From NCBI GenBank assembly GCA_964345775.1, contig CAYFSO010000139.1:1-5879 (forward strand): a stretch of 5,879 nt of DNA, in the 5' to 3' direction. Position numbers and translations under genes: made by a program. A model generated the notes under the pieces. The model was not told the DNA's origin. It did not search any database and saw nothing but the letters and a program-made list of their open reading frames with translations. Origin of the DNA: M55B154 sp964345775 (GTDB lineage: Bacteria > Spirochaetota > UBA4802 > UB4802). Positions within the stretch are counted from its first letter, which is position 1, and every line of letters starts with the position of its first letter. Positions 1 to 5,879 of the stretch are shown piece by piece.

Positions 1-46
1 ATGAGGGCGGGCCACTTACTTGTACGCATAACAGCATCCTTTTCAT
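1..46 (-). CDS. Possible 5' end of a leftward gene, cut by the window edge
   Basis: Reading the minus strand from an ATG at 46, the frame stays open to the window edge for 15 codons (MKRMLLCVQVSGPPS). A second ATG lies three codons further in, at 37. The only ribosome-binding-like sequence upstream is GGA around 62-64, about 15 nt from the start, which is far. Support comes mainly from context. The sequence just upstream (62-141) is a second copy of the leader that precedes the well-supported minus-strand gene starting at 5364, in the same orientation, so a leftward gene is expected here. The fragment is too short to identify a product. The opposite strand is also open over this stretch, so the call is tentative. 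Confidence 0.3.
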   Translation of the reverse strand, partial: MKRMLLCVQVSGPPS

Positions 47-61
47 TGTGGAATAATTGGT

Positions 62-141
62 TCCATATAATTGGGTCCTCATATTCCTATACGAAGAAAA
101 AAGGGGGGGCGGAAAAAAAAGTGGCGTTTTTTTGAAAAAAA
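62..141 (-). repeat. Leader repeat, copy A (matches 5374-5458)
   Basis: This stretch matches the leader of the minus-strand gene at 5364 block by block and in the same orientation. TCCATATAA (62-70) equals 5374-5382. GTCCTCATATTCCTATACG (75-93) matches 5392-5410 at 18 of 19 positions. After these come an A-rich and G run (G7 at 103-109; G5 in the other copy), an A8 run (113-120), GTGGCG, then T7-G-A7 (127-141). The order and spacing of the tracts are kept while their lengths drift, as expected of a duplicated or convergently conserved regulatory leader. Read on the minus strand it would sit upstream of the putative gene at 1-46. It also lies upstream of the plus-strand acyltransferase, so it may be a divergent control region. 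Confidence 0.65.
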
Positions 142-194
142 GTGAATTTTCTGAATTGTATTGCTCTCGTAAAAACTAATCTGCTTGAAAAAAA

Positions 195-971
195 ATGGTG
201 TTGTTATATGGTATTACATCTTATCAATGCGCTATGGAATGGATAAAGAAAACACGCGATACACTCAAAACGGCCTGGCTGCTGTTCTGGGCAGCCATGG
301 CAACCATTGTTCTTTTCGTGCCAATGACCCTGGCGTCGTTGTGCAGCAGAACGGGTAACCTGGCCTTCACCATATCGCAGGGATGGGCCTGGACGGTGCG
401 TCTTGCCGCCTTTGTGCGTGTTGATATCACCGGAAAAGAGAATATACAAAAGGGACAGTCATATGTCGTTATCTCCAATCACCAGTCACTGTTTGATATA
501 ATAGCGCTGGTTACCACCCTGGGCATACAGTTTCGCTGGATCATCAAGCAGGAACTGCTGAAGGTGCCGCTGTTCGGGTATGCACTGTACGCGGCACGCA
601 ATGTCTTTATAGACCGTTCAGATCCGGAACGGGCCCGGGAGAGCATAAAAAAAGGCCTGGAGAGGCTGCCGAAAGGTGTTTCCATTCTCTTTTTCGCGGA
701 GGGGACACGTCAGCCGCCGGGTACCCTTGGGCAGTTCAAGAAGGGTGGTTTCATTGTGGCCCTGCAGAATCACCTGTCCGTATTGCCTGTTACCGTGAAC
801 GGTTCGGCAAAAGTGCTGCCCCGCAAGAGCATGGTATTCAGCCCCGGCAAAATACACGTTATGGTGGGCAGGCCCATAAATACAGAAAGGTATGACAGGG
901 AACACCTGGAAGAGCTTATGGAAGATACAAGACGAAAAGTTGAGTCAAACATGGAGCCGTATCCGGGGTGA
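195..971 (+). CDS. plsC: 1-acyl-sn-glycerol-3-phosphate acyltransferase (PlsC/LPLAT family)
   Basis: A membrane-bound acyltransferase of the PlsC family. Members typically transfer a fatty acyl group to position 2 of lysophosphatidic acid, giving phosphatidic acid for phospholipid synthesis at the inner face of the cytoplasmic membrane. All four family blocks are visible: the catalytic HX4D (H96 to D101, in NHQSLFD), the FIDR block that follows ARNV (138-141), the glycerol-phosphate-binding FAEGTR (167-172; the usual FPEGTR with A for P), and LPV (197-199). A hydrophobic segment at about 27-50 is the membrane anchor. The 258-residue length is normal for the family. Neither candidate start has a Shine-Dalgarno sequence. 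The coordinates give the longest form. The ATG at 234 (M14, beginning MEWIKKTRDTLK) gives a more typical N-terminus and may be the true start. Substrate is inferred from family; related enzymes acylate other lipids. Confidence 0.88.
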   Translation: MVLLYGITSYQCAMEWIKKTRDTLKTAWLLFWAAMATIVLFVPMTLASLCSRTGNLAFTISQGWAWTVRLAAFVRVDITGKENIQKGQSYVVISNHQSLFDIIALVTTLGIQFRWIIKQELLKVPLFGYALYAARNVFIDRSDPERARESIKKGLERLPKGVSILFFAEGTRQPPGTLGQFKKGGFIVALQNHLSVLPVTVNGSAKVLPRKSMVFSPGKIHVMVGRPINTERYDREHLEELMEDTRRKVESNMEPYPG

Positions 972-992
972 GAGTGCTGTAACGAAGTTCCT

Positions 993-1020
993 TAATGTTT
1001 ACTCGACAAATAGACGATAA
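993..1020 (+). promoter_or_regulatory. Candidate sigma-28 (FliA-type) promoter for the MCP gene
   Basis: TAATGTTT (993-1000), a 12-nt spacer, then GACGATAA (1013-1020). The enterobacterial FliA consensus is TAAAGTTT, 11 nt, GCCGATAA. Each box therefore matches at 7 of 8 positions and the spacer is one base long. It lies 63 bp upstream of the MCP start, so transcription would begin near 1027 and leave a 5' leader of about 55 nt. Sigma-28 control is the standard arrangement for chemoreceptor genes in flagellated bacteria. A sigma-70 reading (TATAAG at 1023-1028) is possible, but it has no good -35 box at proper spacing. Confidence 0.6.
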
Positions 1021-1074
1021 TGTATAAGAAGCCGTATGTATAGATAAATATATAGAGATTATATTCCCGTTGGC

Positions 1075-1079
1075 AGGTG
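1075..1079 (+). promoter_or_regulatory. Ribosome binding site of the MCP gene
   Basis: AGGTG ends 4 nt before the ATG at 1084, a usable Shine-Dalgarno match that fixes this start. No other in-frame ATG occurs until the hydrophobic first helix (M21), and starting there would destroy that helix. Confidence 0.6.
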
Positions 1080-1083
1080 TGAC

Positions 1084-3777
1084 ATGATTTTATTGCATTC
1101 GTTCTCAATAGGTTCTCTTATCGGCGCGGCCTTCTTCGCGATAATGGCCATTTTCCTGTTATCTGTGAAAAACAGGGCCCGTGCAACCACCCACTTGGGC
1201 CTTGCCTATGCCATCATGTCAATCTTTAACTTCGGGTATGTGATCTCTTCAAGTGTATACCACCCAATGGCGGCCTATCATCGCTGGATCACCGTGCCTG
1301 CCATACTGCTTGCCATCTGTCACAGTGTCCTTTTCATTTATAACTATCCCTATGAAAAAAGCCGCAGGTCTACACGTTTTATCATGTTAGGATATTATTC
1401 CATAACCATTCTTCTTACCCTGGTATTCGTGATCAAAACACTGCAGTCGGATATCGTCTATCATTTCAGGGGACATTACTGGGATTTTGACGCGGACCAG
1501 ATAAGCAAGATAGTAGCACTGGTGATCATGGTGTTCCTTTTGACGTATGTTATCCTGGGTATATGGCGCAGCATAAGAAGCGAAAAAAAATACCGTACCG
1601 CCCTGTTGCTGCTTGTACTAACGTTCATGTTCGCCTCCATTGTCCCGTCCATCACCAACACGTTGAGCCGTGACGGTGTAATAAGCCGGGATGTATTTCA
1701 TAACTCGTGGGTGGTGTTCAACGTGCTGGGCTTTTTCCTGGTGTCGGTGGTGTACATGAACAATACCGATGAACGGATCTCTTTCATGGGAAAACTCATC
1801 GGGATAAGCCTTGTGGTGGTGATGATATTTTTGCAGTTCGCGGGTTTCGTATTCCTGGGAAACAGTGAAACCGCGTATGACCGGATATACCGGAGATCGG
1901 CACACTCAGTTGTGAACAGTAAAAAACCGGAATACGATGCACAATACCTGGTATCCTATGACCCGGAGGCAAGGGATTTTCAGCGAGTCTTTGGCGCGGC
2001 AACACTTGACCTGAGCCAGCTTCGCTACGAGTTTGACAATACTGTTACATGGTCTCGAATAAGCCGGTTGCCGCGGAATGAATTCAAGAACAGGCTTGAA
2101 GGTATCCTGGAAGAAACCCCCGGCCATTTCGCGGCTTATAAAAACGCGCTATGGCAGTACGCAAAGGACATGCCCGAAAATGTAGAAGACCCATCTGAAA
2201 AACTTATAGAATACGCGAACGAACTCAATGAGAGGGTAATGTACTGGAACAACAAGATACACCAGATGCCCGATGAAGATTTACGGCCTTCACTGCAGGC
2301 CTTTTTTGAGAAAGAACAGGAGAATTACGGTCCCTTCATACAGGTGCTGCAGACATACGCGGGGTCAACGGGTAAGGAAGGGGGCGAGCTGAGAAAAGAA
2401 ATACTCAGTTACCTTGCACCAATGCACAATCCCGGCACAAGGCTCTACCGTTCAGCGCAGGACGGGTACCTGGTTGGCTTCATGCAGTTTGATGAAGAGG
2501 CAGGTAAGCTGTTCGAAACAGGATTCTCCTACATCGACTACCGCAGGTACATACACCCCACGGTTATCAGCCTTGTCATAATGCTGGTGATAATCGTGAT
2601 CGTTGTACGGTACGGGTTTCAGCTGCTCTTTGCCAACGTGCTGGTCAATCCCCTTCGGGCATTGTCGCAGGGGGTGCGCCAGGTGAACGAGGGTAACCTT
2701 GACGTGCAGATCCCCGTGAAAATAGACGACGAGATCGGCTATATCACCAGGACCTTTAACAACATGGTGTCATCGCTGCAAGGCATGGTGAAGACTATCA
2801 ATTCCAGCTCGGTGGAGGTAAAGGATATCAGCCGGGATCTCAACTCGTCGGCGTCCAATCTGTCCGATATCGCAAGGGAGCTGGCGGCAATAATTGAGCA
2901 GACGGCAAGCGCCTATGAAGAGATGGCATCATCATTTGAAAGCAACCTGAAGGATGTGGAATCCCAGTTGGAAGGTTCTGATGCCATAAAGAAAGAGATT
3001 GGCGATATAAACAGCAGCAGCAAGCAGCTTTCCGGTCGTATCGAGGAATTAACTGCAAGCATAGAGGGTGCCGTTGAAATGGTAGAGACCGGCGAAAAGA
3101 CCATGAACAAGTCGGTGAAGGCCATCGAGGACATGGCAACTTACCTGGGCGAGCTTGAAGGGACCATCAACCAGATCAACGAGGTGGCCGACAAGATCAA
3201 CCTGCTGGCCTTGAATGCTGCTATCGAGGCATCACGGGCCGGTGAAGCGGGCAGGGGCTTCTCAGTCGTGGCGGACGAGGTGAACAAGCTTGCCGACCAG
3301 ACCGCTGAACTTTCAAGCGGCATACAGGCCACCATAACCGAACATACCGAGCGTATCCAGAGAGAACTCAATTTCATTAGCGATACCGCAGGGGTGTTCA
3401 ACCAGATCCGCGAGAAGATCATGGAAACCAGGGAAGTGCTTGGCGGCACAATAGACTTTACCGATAAGCTTGACCACATGAACAGCGATATCAGGGGCAA
3501 GATAGAAAATCTCAGCGAGATTGCCAACAGCATACATGTATACTCGAAGGAACAGAAGAACACCGTTGATGAACTTACCAACTCCATTAATACCATTACC
3601 AGCATATCACAGAAAACACTTGAAAGCTCTGACATGGTGCAGAGTTATTCAAGGATCATCAACCTTAGTGCCGAAACCCTGGCTGAAAATGTTGAGACCT
3701 TCAAGACAAGGGCTGCCGAAGTTGAAGAAAGCCGGGAAGAGTCACCTGGAGATGAAGAAACTGAAGAGAACAAGTAA
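1084..3777 (+). CDS. Methyl-accepting chemotaxis protein with 7TM N-terminus, outside sensor domain, HAMP and signalling hairpin
   Basis: An 897-residue transmembrane chemoreceptor that should control the CheA kinase through CheW. Hydrophobic helices lie at about 6-27, 36-58, 67-88, 99-119, 139-160, 171-194, 206-225 and 234-258. The loops SVKNRARATTH, YEKSRRSTR and WRSIRSEKKYR are positively charged and alternate correctly for an N-terminus-out topology. Residues 259-490 then form an outside domain I do not recognise, and a ninth helix (491-513) returns to the cytoplasm. HAMP spans about 510-565 (conserved P523, DEIG at 549-552). A methylation-type helix has EQTASAYEEM at 605-614. The hairpin tip is classic (NAAIEASRAGEAGRGF at 711-726, then VVADEV). 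The C-terminus is an acidic tail without an NWETF-type CheR/CheB tether. A sigma-28-like promoter precedes the gene. MCP identity is secure. The ligand is unknown, and the 7TM unit added before an ordinary two-helix sensor is unusual. Confidence 0.95.
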   Translation: MILLHSFSIGSLIGAAFFAIMAIFLLSVKNRARATTHLGLAYAIMSIFNFGYVISSSVYHPMAAYHRWITVPAILLAICHSVLFIYNYPYEKSRRSTRFIMLGYYSITILLTLVFVIKTLQSDIVYHFRGHYWDFDADQISKIVALVIMVFLLTYVILGIWRSIRSEKKYRTALLLLVLTFMFASIVPSITNTLSRDGVISRDVFHNSWVVFNVLGFFLVSVVYMNNTDERISFMGKLIGISLVVVMIFLQFAGFVFLGNSETAYDRIYRRSAHSVVNSKKPEYDAQYLVSYDPEARDFQRVFGAATLDLSQLRYEFDNTVTWSRISRLPRNEFKNRLEGILEETPGHFAAYKNALWQYAKDMPENVEDPSEKLIEYANELNERVMYWNNKIHQMPDEDLRPSLQAFFEKEQENYGPFIQVLQTYAGSTGKEGGELRKEILSYLAPMHNPGTRLYRSAQDGYLVGFMQFDEEAGKLFETGFSYIDYRRYIHPTVISLVIMLVIIVIVVRYGFQLLFANVLVNPLRALSQGVRQVNEGNLDVQIPVKIDDEIGYITRTFNNMVSSLQGMVKTINSSSVEVKDISRDLNSSASNLSDIARELAAIIEQTASAYEEMASSFESNLKDVESQLEGSDAIKKEIGDINSSSKQLSGRIEELTASIEGAVEMVETGEKTMNKSVKAIEDMATYLGELEGTINQINEVADKINLLALNAAIEASRAGEAGRGFSVVADEVNKLADQTAELSSGIQATITEHTERIQRELNFISDTAGVFNQIREKIMETREVLGGTIDFTDKLDHMNSDIRGKIENLSEIANSIHVYSKEQKNTVDELTNSINTITSISQKTLESSDMVQSYSRIINLSAETLAENVETFKTRAAEVEESREESPGDEETEENK

Positions 3778-3830
3778 AAAATAGCAACCGGTTAATACGC
3801 CTTCCTGTCTATACCTTCGATACTAAAAAG

Positions 3831-3836
3831 AGAAGG
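3831..3836 (+). promoter_or_regulatory. Ribosome binding site of the second acyltransferase gene
   Basis: AGAAGG lies 8 nt before the ATG at 3845, a good Shine-Dalgarno match that supports this start. The 67-bp gap after the MCP stop holds no clear terminator or promoter; its only structure is the short palindrome AACCGGTT at 3786-3793. Cotranscription with the MCP gene is therefore likely. Confidence 0.6.
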
Positions 3837-3844
3837 TTCCCGTT

Positions 3845-4465
3845 ATGCAGTTTACAATTTTCAAGACTCCCGTTATACGAACCGTGTTTCGTATTGTTGC
3901 CCGTTTTTTGCTCAGGCTTAATGGCTGGAAGCTGGAGGGCCGGTTCCCCCGTGATGGGCGGTGTGTTGCCATAGCGGCTCCCCATACCTCCAACTGGGAT
4001 TTCTATTACGGACTGCTGCTGGTGCTGGCATCAGGCGTGGATACGTACTGGATGGGGAAGGCGTCACTGTTCAAGTTTCCCTTCGGCGGTATCATGAAAT
4101 GGCTTGGTGGTATACCAATAGACCGAGGTAAAAATAATGACATGGTGGCCCAGGCGGTGGAAAAGTTCAGGATACACGAGAACCTGTCCATAACCATTCC
4201 CCCGGAAGGCAGCAGGTCTGCCGTGCAGTACTGGAAAAGCGGTTTCTACTTCATTGCGCATAAGGCGCAGGTACCCGTCCTGCTGGGTTACATTGATTAC
4301 GCGCGGAAGGTTGCGGGGTTTGGCCCGTTGTTCTATCCTGCCGGTGATATAGACTGCGACATGGAGAAGATCCGCCATTTCTACCGGAATATTCGGGGAA
4401 AGCATCCCGAAAAAGAGACAGAGGCAAGGATAAGTCCGCGGCATTACAAGAGAGAGATATCGTAA
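3845..4465 (+). CDS. Short PlsC-superfamily (lysophospholipid-type) acyltransferase
   Basis: A 206-residue protein of the LPLAT/PlsC superfamily, in the compact branch marked by APHTSNWDF. The catalytic HX4D is H47 to D52. WMGKASLFKFPF (69-80) and GGIPIDR (88-94) form block II. PPEGSRS (119-125) is block III, with Ser replacing the usual Thr of EGTR. The segment WKSGFYFIAHKAQVPVLLGYIDYARK (130-155) contains block IV and is typical of this branch. There is no clear transmembrane anchor; an amphipathic, basic N-terminus (about 10-28) probably holds it at the membrane. Family members are usually annotated as glycerol-phosphate or lysophospholipid acyltransferases, but few have been tested, so the acceptor is unknown. 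It follows the MCP by 67 bp on the same strand and converges with the minus-strand gene. It differs clearly from the acyltransferase at 195-971, so it is not a recent duplicate. Confidence 0.88.
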   Translation: MQFTIFKTPVIRTVFRIVARFLLRLNGWKLEGRFPRDGRCVAIAAPHTSNWDFYYGLLLVLASGVDTYWMGKASLFKFPFGGIMKWLGGIPIDRGKNNDMVAQAVEKFRIHENLSITIPPEGSRSAVQYWKSGFYFIAHKAQVPVLLGYIDYARKVAGFGPLFYPAGDIDCDMEKIRHFYRNIRGKHPEKETEARISPRHYKREIS

Positions 4466-4492
4466 TGATGCAGACAAGCATGCTCTATTGCT

Positions 4493-4705
4493 TCAGGCTA
4501 CAATCTTGTACCTGGCCCTGCCTTTTCCTTTAATTTCGTCTTCCAGGCTTCTGCCCAATTGTTCAAGGCTGGTGATGTCATCCGGCTTTTGAACTTCATC
4601 GTTCAGATGGGACAGGGCGGTATATTCCATATATGTTGGAATGCTTCGCTGCTGTCCCTCCGCGGCCCTTTTCAGTTTTTCGTAAATGCTGGCAGTATCC
4701 CTTCC
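4493..4705 (-). pseudogene. Out-of-frame C-terminal continuation of the helical protein gene (60 codons past the TGA)
   Basis: Minus-strand reading in the frame of the TGA at 4495-4493 is open from 4705 downward. From CTG at 4675 it encodes 60 residues starting LKRAAEGQQRSIPTYMEY and ending GKGRARYKIVA. The composition is that of a real charged helical protein and continues the style of the upstream ORF. The upstream frame ends at TGA 4674-4672, directly after ACG AAA AAC. Adding one A to the A5 run (4680-4676) gives ACG AAA AAA CTG AAA AGG, joining the two smoothly into a 290-residue protein. The stretch is unlikely to be a separate gene: its first ATG (4630) has no ribosome binding site and would leave only 45 residues. 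The break may be a mutation, a sequencing or assembly error in the homopolymer, or recoding. Confidence 0.7.
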
Positions 4706-5364
4706 TCAAACAGTTTTTCAAATGGATCAATATCAATATAGCTTTGAATTAACGATACGGCTATTACCGTGAGACGAAAAACCTCGGCCAGTGATTCATG
4801 GTTTACCTGGTCAGGGTTTACGAACATGTCTTCTATCCTGCTCATAAGCGTACCAAGAAGGGCGATAATATTGGGATGAACCTTTCCCTTGAGTTTTTTC
4901 TCCAGGCTTTTTGTTGTCATTGCACCGTTTACTTTCAGCATGTGCAGGGAATTGCTTATGGTGATGCTTGCGTATCCCCGTATCAGCTCCACCATTCCAG
5001 GGAGATCCCCGTCTTTCAGATCGAAGTAGGTGAAGTACAGTTTTAGCAACGTGTCATTTACACATTTCTCTTCTTCCATGGTAGATGTCGCCCTGATCTT
5101 GTGCAGTAATTCAGCGATAGATCCCAGGTAATCGGCGTACATCTTCACAAAACGCATGGCAAACGCGTTGTTGCCGGTATCCACCGTTGTCATTATTTCC
5201 TGGATCATGTCGCCCGGTAAAAAGTTTTTCTCCCGGTCGATCATGGAGGTGAGATTGTACAGAAAATCCTTGAGAATATCCATGGAAGCTTTTTTTTCGG
5301 TGAAATAATCGTAATAGTACAGCAGTTGTTCTGAATCAAATGGTTTTGCGTCCATTGTTATCAT
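4672..5364 (-). CDS. Uncharacterised soluble all-helical protein, apparently cut short by a frameshift
   Basis: I do not recognise this 230-residue protein. It has no signal peptide and no membrane segment. It appears mostly alpha-helical, with alternating charged and hydrophobic stretches (YYYDYFTEKKASMDILKDF near the start; SLAEVFRLTVIAVSLIQSY near the end), suggesting a cytoplasmic helical bundle or scaffold. No catalytic motif is apparent. The start at 5364 is supported by GGAG 8 nt upstream; a second ATG three codons later is possible. The ORF stops at TGA 4674-4672 after an A5 run, but another frame continues for 60 good codons to 4493, so the intact product is probably 290 residues. 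It has its own leader, a repeat also found at 62-141. It converges with the acyltransferase ending at 4465, so it is transcribed independently of the MCP block. Confidence 0.8.
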   Translation of the reverse strand: MITMDAKPFDSEQLLYYYDYFTEKKASMDILKDFLYNLTSMIDREKNFLPGDMIQEIMTTVDTGNNAFAMRFVKMYADYLGSIAELLHKIRATSTMEEEKCVNDTLLKLYFTYFDLKDGDLPGMVELIRGYASITISNSLHMLKVNGAMTTKSLEKKLKGKVHPNIIALLGTLMSRIEDMFVNPDQVNHESLAEVFRLTVIAVSLIQSYIDIDPFEKLFEEGILPAFTKN

Positions 5365-5372
5365 GGTCTTTT

Positions 5373-5376
5373 CTCC
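5373..5376 (-). promoter_or_regulatory. Ribosome binding site of the helical protein gene
   Basis: On the minus strand GGAG lies 8 nt before the ATG at 5364. It decides the start and shows that the adjoining leader repeat reads toward this gene. The repeat core TATATGGA overlaps it. Confidence 0.65.
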
Positions 5377-5458
5377 ATATAAGTATTTTTTGTCCTCATA
5401 TACCTATACGCGTAAAAAGGGGGAATGGTAAAAAAAAGTTGGTGTTTTTCAGAAAAAA
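5374..5458 (-). repeat. Leader repeat, copy B (matches 62-141), promoter/5' leader of the helical protein gene
   Basis: The second copy of the leader element contains TCCATATAA (5374-5382), GTCCTCATATACCTATACG (5392-5410), G5 (5419-5423), A8 (5430-5437), then T5-CAG-A6 (5445-5458) on the plus strand. On the minus strand it ends at the Shine-Dalgarno of the gene at 5364, so here it serves as that gene's leader. A perfect TATAAT sits at its upstream edge (minus strand, 5463-5458), but no good -35 box lies 16-18 nt before it. The alternative -10, TATAGG inside the conserved core, also lacks a clear -35. The long A/T tracts could act as an UP-like or curved-DNA element. The exact promoter cannot be assigned. 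Confidence 0.6.
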
Positions 5459-5460
5459 TT

Positions 5461-5879
5461 ATAATGGGGCAATTATCTGAACCGTTGGAAAATATGAATG
5501 TATCCGGGAACTATCCCTGTTGATCAATGGTAATTCTGTTACCGCTGAATGTGTGCCGATATAGAAATCCGGCAGCGTTGAAGTTTTTGAGCCTTTTATT
5601 CTATAATATGTGGTCTTCACTGTACCTGCCCAGGGTTTTAACTTTCATGATATTGTTTCTCCACGTAAGAGTATTACTTTGTAAAGGATTACCCTTGTGC
5701 GTTAATTTCAAGCCTTTCTTCATTTACCATCAAAAACGGTGGGGCGAGCTGGAAATAATTACGCTTTTGATGAAAGGAAAAATATTGAATCAGGGGAAAG
5801 AATAGTATATCCTGAAATATAGTGGAGATGTCATCAGAACCTGTTAAAAATAAAAGAGACAACCGGGAATAACAAAAGG
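5461..5879. other. Intergenic stretch without a supported gene
   Basis: Beyond the leader repeat I see no gene that stands up on either strand. The plus-strand frame 5527-5805 is open, but it lacks a ribosome binding site and has an unlikely Leu/Phe/Cys-rich translation. A minus-strand ATG at 5648 has a good GGAG 10 nt upstream but reaches a TAG after 15 codons. There is no clear tRNA, terminator hairpin or repeat array. The last bases may be the leader of a gene beyond the window. Confidence 0.5.

Noticed and set aside
1..136. Plus-strand frame from the ATG at position 1
   Set aside because: It reads straight through the A/G/T homopolymer tracts of the leader and ends at TGA 134-136. The translation is low-complexity, with no coding support.
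3141..3635. 164-codon open frame antisense to the MCP hairpin region
   Set aside because: It is a shadow of the MCP reading frame. The Ser/Leu-rich translation mirrors the receptor codons, and the receptor identity on the plus strand is unambiguous.
4064..4477. 137-codon minus-strand frame over the second acyltransferase
   Set aside because: It lies antisense to a gene with clear catalytic motifs and has no motif or ribosome binding site of its own.
4476..4493. Inverted repeat AAGCA...TGCTT between the convergent genes as a bidirectional terminator
   Set aside because: The stem is only 5 bp with an 8-nt loop and no T-run follows on either strand, so it is too weak to call.
4559..4741. Plus-strand 60-codon frame
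   Set aside because: It overlaps the better-supported minus-strand tail (4493-4705) and the end of the helical protein, and its start has no ribosome binding site.
5511..5648. Minus-strand mini-ORF beginning MKVKTLGRYSEDHIL with a good GGAG 10 nt upstream; after a TAG at 5603-5601 the same frame stays open for 29 more codons
   Set aside because: It is only 15 codons long before the stop. The continuation is not clearly protein-like, so a decayed gene is possible but cannot be supported.
5527..5805. Plus-strand open frame of 92 codons
   Set aside because: It has no ribosome binding site, an improbable Leu/Phe/Cys-rich composition, no recognisable motif, and lies in an AT-rich intergenic region.
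5828..5872. Plus-strand ATG after GTGGAG near the right edge
   Set aside because: The frame ends at TAA after 14 codons, and the GGAG touches the ATG, too close to act as a ribosome binding site.

Overview
This 5.9 kb window is bacterial and holds four genes: two PlsC-superfamily acyltransferases flanking a large methyl-accepting chemotaxis protein (MCP), and an unrecognised all-helical protein on the opposite strand. The MCP hairpin tip and a good sigma-28 (FliA-type) promoter just upstream of it indicate a flagellated, chemotactic bacterium. The multi-pass receptor layout and general feel of the proteins fit Spirochaetota best, but that placement is an inference from memory of such proteins, not a search result.

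Layout from left to right. At 1-46 the minus strand is open and may be the first 15 codons of a gene running off the left edge. Positions 47-194 are an A/T- and G-tract-rich intergenic leader. A PlsC-type acyltransferase follows on the plus strand (195-971; the real start may be 234). The gap 972-1083 carries a sigma-28-like promoter. The MCP (1084-3777) has seven N-terminal membrane helices, then an eighth and ninth helix bracketing a roughly 230-residue outside domain, then HAMP and the signalling hairpin. After 67 bp comes a second, shorter acyltransferase (3845-4465), probably read through from the MCP transcript. The minus-strand helical protein (5364 down to 4672) converges on it. The last 420 bases (5461-5879) hold no gene I can support.

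Two things stand out. First, the minus-strand protein stops at a TGA directly after an A5 run, yet another frame continues as convincing protein for 60 codons to a stop at 4493. One extra A would join the two into a 290-residue protein that ends 27 bp from the convergent neighbour. This is a real frameshift mutation, a sequencing error, or recoding. Second, the leader of that gene (5374-5458) is repeated in the same orientation at 62-141, next to the putative leftward gene. This suggests a shared promoter or 5' leader element used by at least two minus-strand genes.

Functionally, the two acyltransferases would act on membrane lipid precursors or related acyl acceptors, and the MCP would feed CheA/CheW. 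The sequence does not show whether lipid modification and chemotaxis are linked beyond being adjacent.
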